From contig OX637804.1 of NCBI GenBank assembly GCA_951802425.1, positions 806,001-870,000 on the forward strand: DNA of 64,000 nucleotides, given 5' to 3'. Shown one piece after another: positions 1 to 11,330 of the stretch (positions are counted from its first letter, which is position 1; every line of letters starts with the position of its first letter). The DNA comes from Clavaria fumosa (Eukaryota; Basidiomycota; Agaricomycetes; Agaricales; Clavariaceae). Below the pieces are notes generated by a model. The model saw only the letters and a program-made list of their open reading frames with translations. It did no database searches and had not been told where the DNA came from. The position numbers and the translations under genes are program-made.

Positions 1-2
1 CC

Positions 3-3000
3 GCTCTGCACATAGCCGCACTCTTCCAGACCAGGCTGTCAGATGAAGACCCCTTCGAATCGCAAATAAACGCTCTACTCGAACGCTGGCGCATCCTGAA
101 ATCGCACGGAATTTCCCTCGATGAGAGTGTAATCGCTATTGCCATTATAATTGCGTTGCCGGACTCCTTCTCCGTACTTAGAACCATTCTCCTCTCTCAG
201 TCCTCGCTACCGAAAGTCCAAGCTGTTAAGAATGCAATCCTTACTGAGGAACAAGTTTGCTCTGCTGCTGCAAACACCTCATCTACTGCATTGAAAGCTC
301 AGGTAAAAGGAAAGCGACAAGGTGGGAATACAAAAGGGAAAGACCAAGACGGAGAAAAGGACAAGGACGAGAAAGGAGAACAGCGAAAGAAGAAGAAATG
401 TGATTTCTGCGGTCGCACAGGTCATGTCGAGGATGAATGTCGCAAGAAAAAGACAGCCCTCAGCGCGCTCGAAGCCAAGGTGAACGAGAACCGGGATGGG
501 CCATCAGACGCAGTCGCCAACCTCGCGCGACTCAGCGACTATGACTCCAACTATTCACGCACGCCAATTCGGCTCCTCCTGGCCCACTCTGCTGTGGCAG
601 CAACCGCGTCATCCTCCCCATATCTGAACATTGTGAAACTACCGACCTCAGGCAACCACAGGTGGATACTTGACTCCGGAGCTAGTGAGCCCATGACATC
701 CTGTCGTAGCTGGTTCGCAGTCTATCAAACCTTTGATAAACCTCGCCATGTCTACCTGGGTGACAAGAGTTACATCTTGGCACTCGGGAAAGGACAAGTT
801 ATCCTACGGGTAAAACTAAGAAACGGCGAAGAGAGGTTAACGACACTCCGCGATGTCTACTATGTCCCACGCCTCGATGGTAACCTACTCTCCGTCTCAC
901 ACCTGACTCGTCACAAGTACCAAATCACCTTTGACACAGCTGGGTTTGAGATTACCAACCCGCAAGGCCAGCTCGTGGCCCAAGGTATTGAGTCCCAAGG
1001 CTTATTCATTGTCGATGCCCTAACCTACGTCGAACGTGCATACAACATTACCATTGACCACCTCTCTGAGATCCATAACCCGACCCCACTCGCCCTCGCT
1101 GCCAGAACACGTGAATCCTATGCTGATCTCGCCACCTGGCACCGGCGTCTTGGACATGCGAACTACGATGTCATTCGCCATCTCGCAAAGTCCGGATTGG
1201 TCAAGGGGATGAAGCTTAAGGGCAACAACGCACCGACTGACACGATCTGCCATTCCTGTCTTGCCGGCAAGCAGACGCGAAACGTCATTCCGAAGATATC
1301 CACCGTCGACCACCCGCGCACACTCTACCGGGTGTACTCTGACCTGTGTGGAAAGATGCCCGTGCTCACACCTGCGCGACACCAGTACTTCATGACATTC
1401 ATCGACGGATACTCATCTTATGTCCTAGTCGCCCTCCTCAGAGCCAAAAGTGAAGCATTCGAGAATGTTCAGGATTTTATTGTCCGCGCAGAAGTCATCA
1501 CCAACGAACGCATCAACTTCTTTCGAAGCGATGGCGGTGGCGAGTACTATTCTATTGAGTCACAAGCCTACTTCAGATCCAAGGGCATTCACCACGAAAC
1601 AACAAACGCAGACACCCCACAAGAGAACGGGGTAGCCGAGCGAATGAACCGCACGCTACTCAACGATGCACGGTCAATGTTGCATGACGCAGACCTCCCA
1701 CCTAAGTACTGGGGCGACGCAGTTCTGTATGCGGCACACATCCACAACGTCAAGCCGACACGCTCACAGCACGATGGGCTCACACCACACGAAGCCTTTA
1801 CAGGCAATAAACCGAACCTATCACGCTTTAGAGTGTTCGGGTGCAAAGCATTTGTGCACATACCAAAGGCCAGACGTCATAAACTCCAGTCGAGAACACT
1901 TGAATGTGTTTTTCTGGGCTTTGCTGACCAACGACATGCTTATCGTCTTCTCCATAAGCCCACAGGTCGTATTGTCGAGTCTCGCGACGTTATCTTCGAT
2001 GAGAACAATGGAGACCTACCCTCACGCATTGCCCTTGACACAGATCCCCATTCCCTGTCTGACTCTGACCCCGATGAGCAGCCGGCAGCTCCAGACGACG
2101 AGCCAGACACAGGCGAGGGCCCCGCAAATGAGTACGCACCTCCGGAGGCCCTACCACCACCGGAGCTCCCTCTGCCCTCTACAGACATCCCAGAGCCACG
2201 CCGCTCGAGTCGGATTCGCAAAGCACCCATCGCAGACGATGATGCACGGTACAACGTCACGTCGTATGGGCAGAAGAAACAAACCGACCCACAAGGTGTC
2301 ACGGGGCGAGTGGGCGCTGATGATGAGTCAGCCTATGGGACTGAGCCAATGGCGCGTGCAGCGAGAACGTCTCTTGATGAGGACCCGTCCACCTATGGGG
2401 AGGCAATGAGGAGTGCCAATGCGGCACAGTGGCTTGAGGCCTGCGCAGCTGAAATAGCGTCTCTCCAAAAGATGAATACTTATGAAGTCGTAGAGCCCCC
2501 ACCAGATAGAAAAGTCATCCCAAGCAAGTGGGTTTTTAAGACGAAGCGTGGTCCTAACGGCGAAATCACCAGGTACAAAGCACGAGTCGTCGCGAAGGGC
2601 TATGCGCAAGTCCCTGGCCTGGACTTTGACGAGACCTTTGCCCCAGTCGTCAAATTCACAACCATTCGGATCTTATTGGCCCTTGCTGCGCACTATGACC
2701 TTGAGATCCATCAGTTAGACGTTAAGACAGCTTTTCTCCATGGCGAGTTGAAGGAGGAAATCTTCGTGCATTGCCCACCCGGCTTTCGAGACAAAGCTAA
2801 CGTTTGGAAGCTAAAGAAGTCTATCTATGGCCTCAAACAAGCGAGCCGCGAGTGGTACGCTAAGCTCCTCGCAGAGTTTCTCAGCTTAGGCCTCACCCGT
2901 CTTGAATCCGACTATGCCGTCTTCCACCAACGTGCAAATGGAACAATTATCATTGTTGCGGTCTATGTCGACGACATGCTTCTCTTCTCTAACTGCTACA

Positions 3001-3920
3001 AGCTCCTTGAAGAGTTCAAACGGAAGGTCAGCGCAGCATTCGAGATCACAGACCTGGGAGAAGCCTGCTGGATACTCAATATGGAGGTGACCCGTGATAG
3101 AAGGCTACGTACAATCTCGCTGTCCCAACGGCAGTACGTTGAGGACATTCTCAAGCGTTATGGGATGCACGATTGCCGTCCCGTCAGCACTCCCATCACT
3201 GTCAACTTCAAGTTGGAAAAGCTTGAAAAGGCGGAGTTCGACCCACAGCCATACCAGAGTCAGCTAGGCGCGATAATGTACGCTATGCTCGGCACTCGCC
3301 TGGATCTCGCCTATGCCATCCAAACACTCAGTCAGCATGCCGCTACCCCCGGTGAGCAACACCTTAACACACTCAAACGCGTTTTCCGCTACCTGAGAAA
3401 AACAACGGATGCGAAGCTTGTTCTCAGTGGATCAAACGGAATGTTAGAACTCATCGGCTATGCAGACGCAGACTGGGCCAACGACGCCAATGACCGACGT
3501 TCGATCAGCGGGTTTGCCTTCCTACTCGGGGGCGGAGCCGTTGCCTGGATTTCGCGAAAACAGAAGCTTGTCGCTCAGTCCAGCACGGAAGCTGAATACA
3601 TTGCCGGAGCGCTCGCCACGAACGAAGCACTATGGCTCCGTCAGATGCTCCGGGAGCTGGGTGAAGAACCGCAGGGGGCAACGCGACTGATGGTGGACAA
3701 CCAGGGAGCAATTGCGCTTGCCAAAAACCCCGTCTTCCACAAAAAAACAAAGCACATTGAAGTCCGTTACCACCACATGCGACACCATTACGAGATGGGA
3801 GACATTGCACCTGAGTACATACCAACAAATGACCAGGCTGCGGATGCCTTCACCAAGGGATTGTCGCGACCAAAGCATGAGGCGTTCGTGAAGACGATGG
3901 GATTGATGTTGCCCGCATAA
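3..3920 (+). CDS. Ty1/copia Gag-Pol polyprotein, 5'-truncated by window edge
   Basis: One open frame runs from base 3 to the stop at 3918-3920 (about 1305 residues); the true start lies left of the window. Domain order is that of copia elements: end of Gag, CCHC zinc knuckle (CDFCGRTGHVEDEC), aspartic protease (LDSGASEPM), GAG-pre-integrase zinc region, integrase with D (YSDLCG), D (RSDGGGEY) and E (TPQENGVAE), reverse transcriptase starting WVFKTKRGPNGE with catalytic YVDD, and RNase H (DADWAND, then SSTEAEY). The polyprotein would make virus-like particles, cDNA and integrate it. No stop or frameshift is visible, so the coding part looks intact. It belongs to a different family from the second copia element in this window. 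Confidence 0.95.
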   Translation, partial: ALHIAALFQTRLSDEDPFESQINALLERWRILKSHGISLDESVIAIAIIIALPDSFSVLRTILLSQSSLPKVQAVKNAILTEEQVCSAAANTSSTALKAQVKGKRQGGNTKGKDQDGEKDKDEKGEQRKKKKCDFCGRTGHVEDECRKKKTALSALEAKVNENRDGPSDAVANLARLSDYDSNYSRTPIRLLLAHSAVAATASSSPYLNIVKLPTSGNHRWILDSGASEPMTSCRSWFAVYQTFDKPRHVYLGDKSYILALGKGQVILRVKLRNGEERLTTLRDVYYVPRLDGNLLSVSHLTRHKYQITFDTAGFEITNPQGQLVAQGIESQGLFIVDALTYVERAYNITIDHLSEIHNPTPLALAARTRESYADLATWHRRLGHANYDVIRHLAKSGLVKGMKLKGNNAPTDTICHSCLAGKQTRNVIPKISTVDHPRTLYRVYSDLCGKMPVLTPARHQYFMTFIDGYSSYVLVALLRAKSEAFENVQDFIVRAEVITNERINFFRSDGGGEYYSIESQAYFRSKGIHHETTNADTPQENGVAERMNRTLLNDARSMLHDADLPPKYWGDAVLYAAHIHNVKPTRSQHDGLTPHEAFTGNKPNLSRFRVFGCKAFVHIPKARRHKLQSRTLECVFLGFADQRHAYRLLHKPTGRIVESRDVIFDENNGDLPSRIALDTDPHSLSDSDPDEQPAAPDDEPDTGEGPANEYAPPEALPPPELPLPSTDIPEPRRSSRIRKAPIADDDARYNVTSYGQKKQTDPQGVTGRVGADDESAYGTEPMARAARTSLDEDPSTYGEAMRSANAAQWLEACAAEIASLQKMNTYEVVEPPPDRKVIPSKWVFKTKRGPNGEITRYKARVVAKGYAQVPGLDFDETFAPVVKFTTIRILLALAAHYDLEIHQLDVKTAFLHGELKEEIFVHCPPGFRDKANVWKLKKSIYGLKQASREWYAKLLAEFLSLGLTRLESDYAVFHQRANGTIIIVAVYVDDMLLFSNCYKLLEEFKRKVSAAFEITDLGEACWILNMEVTRDRRLRTISLSQRQYVEDILKRYGMHDCRPVSTPITVNFKLEKLEKAEFDPQPYQSQLGAIMYAMLGTRLDLAYAIQTLSQHAATPGEQHLNTLKRVFRYLRKTTDAKLVLSGSNGMLELIGYADADWANDANDRRSISGFAFLLGGGAVAWISRKQKLVAQSSTEAEYIAGALATNEALWLRQMLRELGEEPQGATRLMVDNQGAIALAKNPVFHKKTKHIEVRYHHMRHHYEMGDIAPEYIPTNDQAADAFTKGLSRPKHEAFVKTMGLMLPA

Positions 3921-3933
3921 GTTCGAGTGGGCG

Positions 3934-4077
3934 TGTTGGATATGGGAGGTTCGCCCATATCGGGCAACATTACGTAACATACATATTACCTGACGCTCGC
4001 ACCACTTAACCTCAGTTCTCTCTTTCGAGACTGAGATTTAGCTTACTGTCTTTACAGTTAACCACTGCCGGACAGAC
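3934..4077 (+). repeat. Probable 3' LTR of the first copia element
   Basis: A TGTTGGATATGG start lies 14 bp after the polyprotein stop, and about 140 bp later the sequence changes abruptly to a trinucleotide array. The position and TG start fit a short copia LTR, but the 5' LTR is outside the window, so the right end (near 4055-4082) is uncertain. Confidence 0.5.
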
Positions 4078-4082
4078 ACCTC

Positions 4083-5310
4083 GCTATAGCTGCTGCCGCC
4101 GCCGCCGCCCGCCGCTGTCGCTGCTGCCGCCGCTGTCGCTGCTGCCGCCGCTGTCGCTGCTGCCGCCGCTGTCGCTGCTGCCGCCGCTGTCGCTGCTGCC
4201 GCCGCTGTCGCTGCTGCCGCCGCTGTCGCTGCTGCCGCCGCTGTCGCTGCTGCCGCCGCTGTCGCTGCTGCCGCCGCTGTCGCTGCTGCCGCCGCTGTCG
4301 CTGCTGCCGCCGCTGTTGCTGCTGCCACCGCTGTTGCTGCTGCCGCCGCTGTTGCTGCTGCCGCCACCTCCGCCGCTGTCGCTGCTGCTGCCGCCGCCTC
4401 CACCGCTGTCGCTGCCGCTGCCGCCGCCTCCGCTGCTGTCACTGCTGCTGCCGCCGCCTCCGCCGCTGTCGCTGCTGCTGCCGCCGCTGTCGCTGCTGCT
4501 GCCGCCGCCTCCGCCGCTGTCGCTGCTGCTGCCGCCGCCTCCGCCGCTGTCGCTGCTGCTGCCGCCGCCTCCGCCGCTGTCGCTGCTGCTGCCGCCGCCT
4601 CCGCCGCTGTCGCTGCTGCCGCCGCCGCCGCCGCCCACTGCTGTTGCTGCTGCCACCGCCGCCTCCGCCCACTGCTGTTGCTGCTGCCACTGCCGCCGCC
4701 TGCCGCCGCCGCTCACCGCTGTTGCTGCTGCCGCCACCGCCACCGACGCCCGCCGCCGCCGTCGCCCGCTGCTGTTGCTGCTGCCACTGCCGCCGCCCGC
4801 CGCTGTCGCTGCTGCTGCCGCCGCCGCCGCCCGCCGCTGTCGCTGCTGTTGCCGCCGCCGCCGCCCGTCGCTGTCGCTGCTGCTGCCGCTGCCGCCGCCC
4901 GCTGCTGTTGCTGCTGCCGCCGCCGCCGCCTGTCGCTGTTGTTGCTGCTGCCACCGCCGCCGCCGCCCACCGCTGTTGCTGCTGCCGCCACCGCCGCCGC
5001 CCGCCGCCGCCGCCCGCTGCTGTTGCTGCTGCCGCCGCCGCCGCCTGCCGCTGTTGCTGCTGCCGCCACCGCTGCCCGCCGCTGTTGCTGCTGCTGCCGC
5101 CGCCGCCGCCCGCCGCTGTTGTTGCTGCTGCCGCCGCCGTCATCCGCTGCTACCGCCGCTGCCGTCGTCCGCTGCTGCTGCTGATGCTGCCGTCGTTGTC
5201 ATCGTCCGCTGCTGCTGCTGCGGCCGCTACCGCCACCATCGCTGTTGCGGCCGCTACCGCCACCATCGCTGTTGCTGCCGCTGCCGATGCTGCTGCCGCC
5301 GCCGTCGTCG
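4083..5310. repeat. GC-rich trinucleotide-based satellite (GCC/GCT/GTC)
   Basis: About 1.2 kb of almost pure GCC, GCT and GTC triplets. The first 240 bp repeat with period 18 (GCTGTC GCTGCT GCCGCC); a period-30 unit with TCCGCC follows, then less regular copies. Long open frames exist on both strands only because the triplets lack stop codons; they have no start context, introns or non-repeat sequence and I do not call them genes. Confidence 0.95.
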
Positions 5311-5315
5311 TCGTT

Positions 5316-5750
5316 GCTGGAGGAGAGAGAGAGGGAAAGGAAGAGGGAGGAGGGAGGGAGGGAGGGGAGGGAGAGAGGAGAAAGAGGAGGAGGGGTGAGA
5401 GAGTGGGGTGAGGGTGAGGGTGCCGCCGCCGTCCGTTGACCTGTAAATAGTGGAATGAAAAAATAAAATAAAATGAAAATGAAACAAGACGGGGGAGGGC
5501 GCACCCGGTGTTGCTGCCGTCGCTGTTGCCACCGCCGCTGTCACTGTCGCCGCCGCTGCTGCCGCCACTGAAGGAGAGGGAGAGGGAGAGGGAGAGGGAG
5601 AGGGAGAGGGGGAGGAGAGGGAGAGGGGGAGGAGAGGGGAGAGAGGAGGGTGCGGGTGCCGCCGCCGCCGCCGCTGCCGTCGTCGTCATCGCCGTCATCG
5701 CGCCGCCGCTGCCGCTGAAGGAGGGAGGAAAGAGAGGGAGGAGAGAGTGT
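5316..5750. repeat. Purine-rich (GAGAGG)n tracts with interspersed GCC/GCT triplets
   Basis: Two polypurine tracts, about 5318-5410 and 5571-5660, made of GAGAGG/GGGAGA units and separated by short GC triplet runs and an A-rich patch at 5455-5490. Long homopurine stretches can form triplex DNA; no coding signal is seen. Confidence 0.85.
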
Positions 5751-5825
5751 GGAGGGTGCCGAGAGTGATGTGTCATGTTCAACATGATCACATGGTCATA
5801 TTTCAAATTACATAATACAAGTGGC

Positions 5826-6207
5826 AGTGACGACAGCAGTGACAGTGAGTGCGAGCAGTGACGATGACGGCGGCGGGCAGTGATGGCAAGGGCAGCGGCG
5901 CGTCGTCGGCGGCGGACAGTGACGAGGTGGCGGCGGCGGCGGCAATGGACAGTGACGACGAGGGCGGCGGCGGCAGCAGCGACGGACAGTGACGACGAGG
6001 GCGGCGGCAGCAGCGGCGGCGGACAGTGATGAGGGCGGCGGCGGCGGTGGCGGCAGCGGGCAGTGACGACGACGGTGGCGGACAGTGCTGACAAGGGCGG
6101 CGGCACGTCGGACAGTGACGAGGGCGTCGGCGGCGGCGGCGACGGACAGTGACGACGAGGGCAGCGGCGGCGGATAGTGACGAGGACGGCGGCGGCGGTG
6201 GCAGGCA
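5826..6207. repeat. GTGACGA/GGCGGC minisatellite, left segment
   Basis: Imperfect copies of a unit close to GGCGGCGGACAGTGACGAG. The same unit resumes at 11227-11249 and at 22901-23250, so this was one array before the copia element and the KDZ transposon inserted into it. Confidence 0.85.
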
Positions 6208-6212
6208 GTGAC

Positions 6213-6585
6213 TGTTGGATTTCTATTCTATTACTTAGTTTCCTTACCTATCTTCGTCGTTTTGACTCATAGTATGCAGTGTAGATCATCTGACATACTT
6301 TACATGTTTGGTTGCAGTGCAACCAAAGGTCTCTGACTGTATCTATGTATCAGTAGTGTAGGAGATCTGGTTATAGAGTAACTAGACCCTTCTTACTGTA
6401 GTTATGATTCGCTTTTGTTACACCATAGGCACTGCTAGTAGTTACATGACTGTACTTAACCCATGGGGCAAAATCTGGGTGCAGCATCGGTTCTAGTGCT
6501 CACTCATTGCCCCAAGGTACTTACCTATCACCTATAACAATCGGTTCTAGTGCTCACTCATTGCCCCAAGTTATCATAATCATTA
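6213..6585 (+). repeat. 5' LTR of second copia element (long form)
   Basis: Starts TGTTGGATTTCT and ends TAATCATTA; 373 bp. It carries two copies of a 31-bp segment (ATCGGTTCTAGTG... to CCCCAAG, near 6486 and 6540) where the 3' LTR has one. The extra 54 bp are either a duplication here or a deletion between direct repeats in the other LTR. Confidence 0.95.
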
Positions 6586-6605
6586 GATTATGAGACCCGG
6601 ACCTA
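6586..6605 (+). other. Probable primer-binding site
   Basis: Immediately after the LTR lies GATTATGAGACCCGGACC. TATGAGACCCGG resembles the complement of the anticodon-stem half of initiator tRNA-Met, the half-tRNA primer used by Ty1/copia elements. The match is from memory of the tRNA consensus. Confidence 0.5.
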
Positions 6606-6653
6606 GGGACTTATAAACACATCAATTGACTATCCAACTTCGCTTTTCTTGCA

Positions 6654-9600
6654 ATGACGAAACCAACCGATGATTTCTTGAAGGTTCCAAAGCTATCTGC
6701 TGATGGGAGCAACTGGGTTACCTATAGGGACCGATTACGATGGGCATTGGATGCTAGAGGCATCCTGAATCACCTAGAAGGAACCCCTGCTCAGCCAGCA
6801 CAGCCAGACGAACCAAGTGACCCACAGACCTTGGAAACTTATGAAGGACGATTGGAGAAATGGAGAATGGCCCAGGCCACTGTTAAACAGTGCATTGCGA
6901 GCACTGTACCTGATTCCATCTTCAATCGTATAAAGGGAAAGACGCAGGCAAAGGATATCTGGGAAGGTATTACTGTGATATTCCAGACCAGATCTCGAAT
7001 GGTTGCTGTGGATCTTCGAAGGAAACTTCAGGACGAACGATGTGGGGAGTCTGGTGATGTCCGAGCCCATTTTGACAAACTTTCCGACATGTTTGAGCGA
7101 CTATCATCGATGGGAATGACTCTCACAGATGATGAATATGCGACAATCCTCCTTGGCTCACTTCCTGGCTCATATGACCCGATTATCACCTCCATGACAA
7201 CCACAATGGCCCTGGAGAAGAGAGAGATATCCCCCGAGACGATTATGCACATTGCTATTGATGAATACGACCGCCGTTTGGTCAAGAATCGATCCAAACC
7301 CAAGAAGGATGATCGAGATGTCGCATTTACAACCAGTTTCTCAAAGGGAGGCAGAACTGGACAGTCTGAGCGCAGATGCTTCAATTGCAATATGAAGGGT
7401 CACATTAAACGATTCTGCTATGCGAAGGGTGGTGGAAGGGAAGGTCAAGGACCTACTAGGAGGCCAGGGAAGGACCAGGCGAATGTGACGAGCACAGAGG
7501 CACCCTATGATGATGATGAAGGAGTTTGGATTGCTGTGGACAAAGATATGGTCAACAGCAATATGGGACGAATAGCCCAGGACTACCTTGACGAAGACGA
7601 CCTCTGGTTCATGCACACTGACTTCGATGATGTGTCTCCTAGCCTTGGCAACACTTCCTTCCTTTCTGGGAATGATCTACAGGTAGCCCAAACTGAGGAA
7701 CCTGTTTTGGACGATGCTATGGCTGCAGGGATTGGGTCAGAGGGAGGAATGGATGTTGAACTGTATGACTCTGGTGCCTCTCGCCATATGACACCCTTCA
7801 GACCACGTCTAACCAACTATTCATCAATTGAGACTCGCCCTATCACAGCAGCAGATAAACGAACCTTCCAGGCTGTAGGAAAGGGAGATATGGAGGTTAC
7901 TGTCCCAAATGGCAAATCCTCGACCACTTTCCTGCTGAAGGATGTCCTCTATGCTCCTGATATGGGTGTCACCATCATCTCCATCAGTAAACTCACCGCT
8001 TCTGGCTATGGAATTTGGTTCCATGGCAATTCCTGCAGGATCTTTGACCAGAATCAAAGGCGTTTGGGAGAAATCTTCGTCAGTTCGAATGGCCTATATC
8101 GTGTTGACCATGGGGAAGTAGCTGCGAAGGTGGAATTGACCTCATTAGCAGATCTTCATCGAAAATTGGCTCACATCGCACCTGAGACAATCAAGAAGAT
8201 GGTGAAGGAAGGGATGGTGACAGGGATAGAATTGGACGATTCTGGAGAGCTGACATCTTGTGCATCATGTGAGTATGCAAAGATGACGAGGAAGCCTATC
8301 CAGAAAGTGCGGTACGACCCTCAGGCGAAGAGATTTGGAGAAGAGATCTATTCTGACCTTTGGGGCCCCTCACCAGTCCAAACCTTGAATGGACGATCCT
8401 ACTACTGCTCCTTCATCGATGATTGCACCCGATGGCTTCACCTGAAGCTCCAGCGAACCAAGGACGAGACTTTTGTGTCCTACAAGGAGTTTGAAGCATG
8501 GGCAAAGACTCAGCATGGTGTGGGGATAAAGAGGCTGCGATCTGACCGAGGTGGAGAGTATTTGAGTATAGAATTTTCCAATCACTTGAAAATTCATGGT
8601 ACTGAGTGAAGGCTTACCACTCATGACACCCCAGAACACAATGGAATCGCTGAACACGTTAACCGTCGGCTTCTTGAGAAAGGACGAGCCCTTCTTCACC
8701 AGAGCCAGCTGCCGAAATACCTGTGGGGAGAAGCCATTACACATGCAGTATGGTTGAAGAATCGCTCCTACACTCGAGTTCTTGGCAGAACACCATTTGA
8801 AGCCCTCTATGGGAAGAAACCCGACCTTGGGAACCTTCCAGAGTGGGGATGTCAAGTCTGGGTTCATGATAGAGATGGAACAAAGCTAGAGGGAAGGGCA
8901 AACCTTGGGAATTGGGTTGGTTTTGATGCAGAGAGTACTCATGCTCACAGAATCTATTGGCCAGGACAGCGAAAAGTGTCTGTGGAACGAGATGTCAAAT
9001 TTGGTGCTATTGAAATCACTATTCCAGGCCCACTGATCGAGGGGGAGAGACAGGACGATACTACAGTCATCGATCAGCCGGCCAGCACCCTTATCGACAC
9101 TCCAATCCATATCCCCACTGAACCAAGGCCCAAACGAACGATTAAACCATCTGAATATGTCCAACGACTCCAGTCTGGTGAAGGAACCACCAAGGGACAC
9201 TATAGGAGTGGAAAGCAGGTTGGCACATCGATTCCACATGGAGTACAGACTCCAGAAATGATGGGGGCTTTTGGAGAATGTGTGCAGACTGTGGAAATGG
9301 AAGGAACAGATTTTGCGATGATTTCAGGTGTTATTGAAGGACCTGACCCACTCACCTTACACCAGGCCAAGCAACGAGATGACTGGCCAAGGTGGGAGGA
9401 GGCTATCCTGAAGGAGTTGAAGGCATTGGAGGCTGCGAAGACTTGGACCCTTGTCAAACGACCACCTGACAAGAATATTATCAGCAGCAAGTGGGTCTTT
9501 GTCATTAAATATGGTCCTACAGGCGAGGTTATCAAGTATAAAGCTCGACTCGTCACCAGAGGCTTCACCCAGATCCATGGAGTTGATTATACTGAGACAT

Positions 9601-10900
9601 TTGCTCCAGTTGCCAAGCTTTCAAGTTTCCGCATGCTCCTAGCCATGGCAGCATGAAGGGATTGGCCTATCGATGTTTTTGACTTCAACAGTGCATTTTT
9701 GAATGGGAGACTGGAGGAGGGTGAGGAATTGTACATGGACCAGCCTCCAGGGTATGAGAAGGGCGAAGGAATGGTTGCCAAGCTTCACAGGACCATCTAT
9801 GGGCTGAAACAAGCTGGTTGGAAGTGGTATGAAACATTGGTTGCCACATTAGTTGGTTTGGGGTTTCAACGCGCTGAGTCTGACTTTGGAGTCTTCTACA
9901 TCCACCATGCTCATCACTCAGTTGTTCTGGCGATCCATGTTGATGACTGCACCATTACTGGCACGTCTGCCATGATCTTGGATGACTACAAGCAGCGCAT
10001 TGGTGAACAGTTTGGAATCACTGACCTAGGGCCCATACACTGGTTACTAGGGATCCAGGTCACCAGAAATCGATTGGAACACACCATTTCCCTTTCCCAG
10101 CGAAAGTATATCGACTCTATACTCTCCCGTTTCAATCTTGCCGAGGCCCAACCGCTATTTCTTCCGTTTGACCCCATGTTTCATTGTCAAGGTCTCACTG
10201 TCCCACAACCCCTGATGACATTTCTTACATGAAGAAAGTGCCATATCGCGAGGCCATTGGTTCCCTCATGTATCTGGCAGTTGGGACTCGACCTGACATT
10301 GCTTTTGCTGTGTCTACACTCTCCCAATACTTGGAGAACCCTGGCAAACCTCACTGGGAAGCAGCTAAACGTGTCTTTCGCTACCTTCTGGGCACAAGAG
10401 ACCTATCTCTGATGTATGGGGGAGTTGAGAAAGAGATGGAAGGTTTTACCGATGCTGATGGTGCCTCTCAGGAGCATAGGCATGCGATTTCTGGGTATGC
10501 ATTCATCATGGATGGAGGAGCAATTTCTTGGAGTTCTCGCAAGCAAGAGCTTGTTACCCTGTCCACAGCTGAAGCAGAGTATGTGGCAGCGACCCATGCG
10601 GCGAAGGAGGCAATCTGGTTGAAGAGATTCATTAGTGAGGTCTTCCTACCCCTTCCCAAACCAATGATTCTCCACTGTGACAACCAGGCAGCTATCTCAC
10701 TTGCTGCCAATGCCAACTACCATGCCAGGACGAAGCACATCGACATTCGCTACCATTTCATTCGTTCCATGCTCCAAAATGGTTCCATCCACCTTGTCTA
10801 TTGTCCTTCTAATGATATGACTGCCGATATCCTCACCAAGGCTTTACCCATTGCAAAGATCAAGTGCCATGTATCTTCGCTTGGACTGCATGCCACTTGA
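6654..10900 (+). pseudogene. Copia Gag-Pol polyprotein, broken by two nonsense codons and a frameshift
   Basis: Begins ATG at 6654 with a Gag domain (about residues 1-230), then CCHC knuckle (CFNCNMKGHIKRFC), protease (YDSGASRHM), integrase (D in YSDLWG, D in SDRGGEY, E in TPEHNGIAE), reverse transcriptase (WVFVIKYGPTGE, catalytic HVDD) and RNase H (STAEAEY). TGA at 8607-8609 interrupts the integrase and TGA at 9654-9656 the reverse transcriptase; both read as CGA Arg turned to TGA. Near 10175 one base is missing, shifting the frame before RNase H. A conserved RNase H tryptophan is also replaced (DADGASQ). The copy cannot make a full polyprotein. Confidence 0.94.
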
Positions 10901-10907
10901 GGGGGAG
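10899..10907 (+). other. Polypurine tract
   Basis: GAGGGGGAG directly precedes the 3' LTR, the expected position of the plus-strand primer. Confidence 0.75.
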
Positions 10908-11226
10908 TGTTGGATTTCTATTCTATTACTTAGTTTCCTTACCTATCTTCGTCGTTTTGACTCATAGTATGCAGTGTAGATCATCTGACATACTTTACAT
11001 GTTTGGTTGCAGTGCAACCAAAGGTCTCTGACTGTATCTATGTATCAGTAGTGTAGGAGATCTGGTTATAGAGTAACTAGACCCTTCTTACTGTAGTTAT
11101 GATTCGCTTTTGTTACACCATAGGCACTGCTAGTAGTTACATGACTGTACTTAACCCATGGGGCAAAATCTGGGTGCAGCATCGGTTCTAGTGCTCACTC
11201 ATTGCCCCAAGTTATCATAATCATTA
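10908..11226 (+). repeat. 3' LTR of second copia element (short form)
   Basis: 319 bp, TGTTGGATTTCT to TAATCATTA, matching the 5' LTR apart from the missing 54-bp block. Confidence 0.95.
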
Positions 11227-11249
11227 GTGACGATGACGGCGGCGGACAG

Positions 11250-11330
11250 CACCAGATGTGAGCATTGTAATGCAACATTTTATTGCAATTACCATAAGTG
11301 TGTGATGCAACCTCAATGGCAAGTTGCCAT
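11250..11330 (+). repeat. Left terminal inverted repeat of KDZ element
   Basis: AGCATTGTAATGCAACA (from 11261), CCATAAGTGTGTGATGCAA (11292 on) and TGGCAAGTTGCCAT match the reverse complement of 22821-22889 with few mismatches and a 1-bp gap. Confidence 0.85.

Larger units (their letters stand above)
6213..11226 (+). mobile_element. Full-length copia retrotransposon, coding region inactivated
   Basis: Paired LTRs (6213-6585 and 10908-11226) bound an internal region with a probable primer-binding site, a polyprotein and a polypurine tract. GTGAC lies directly before the left LTR (6208-6212) and directly after the right LTR (11227-11231), a 5-bp target duplication. The LTRs look identical by eye except for one 54-bp indel, which suggests a recent insertion even though the coding region is broken. 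Confidence 0.96.

Noticed and set aside
4038..5570. Long alanine-, serine/glycine- and leucine/proline-rich open frames on both strands
   Set aside because: They follow from stop-free GCC/GCT triplets; there are no introns, no non-repeat sequence, and several frames overlap on both strands.
5150..6106. Minus-strand frame of 318 codons rich in S, P and A
   Set aside because: It spans satellite and purine-tract sequence only; its composition is explained by the repeats.
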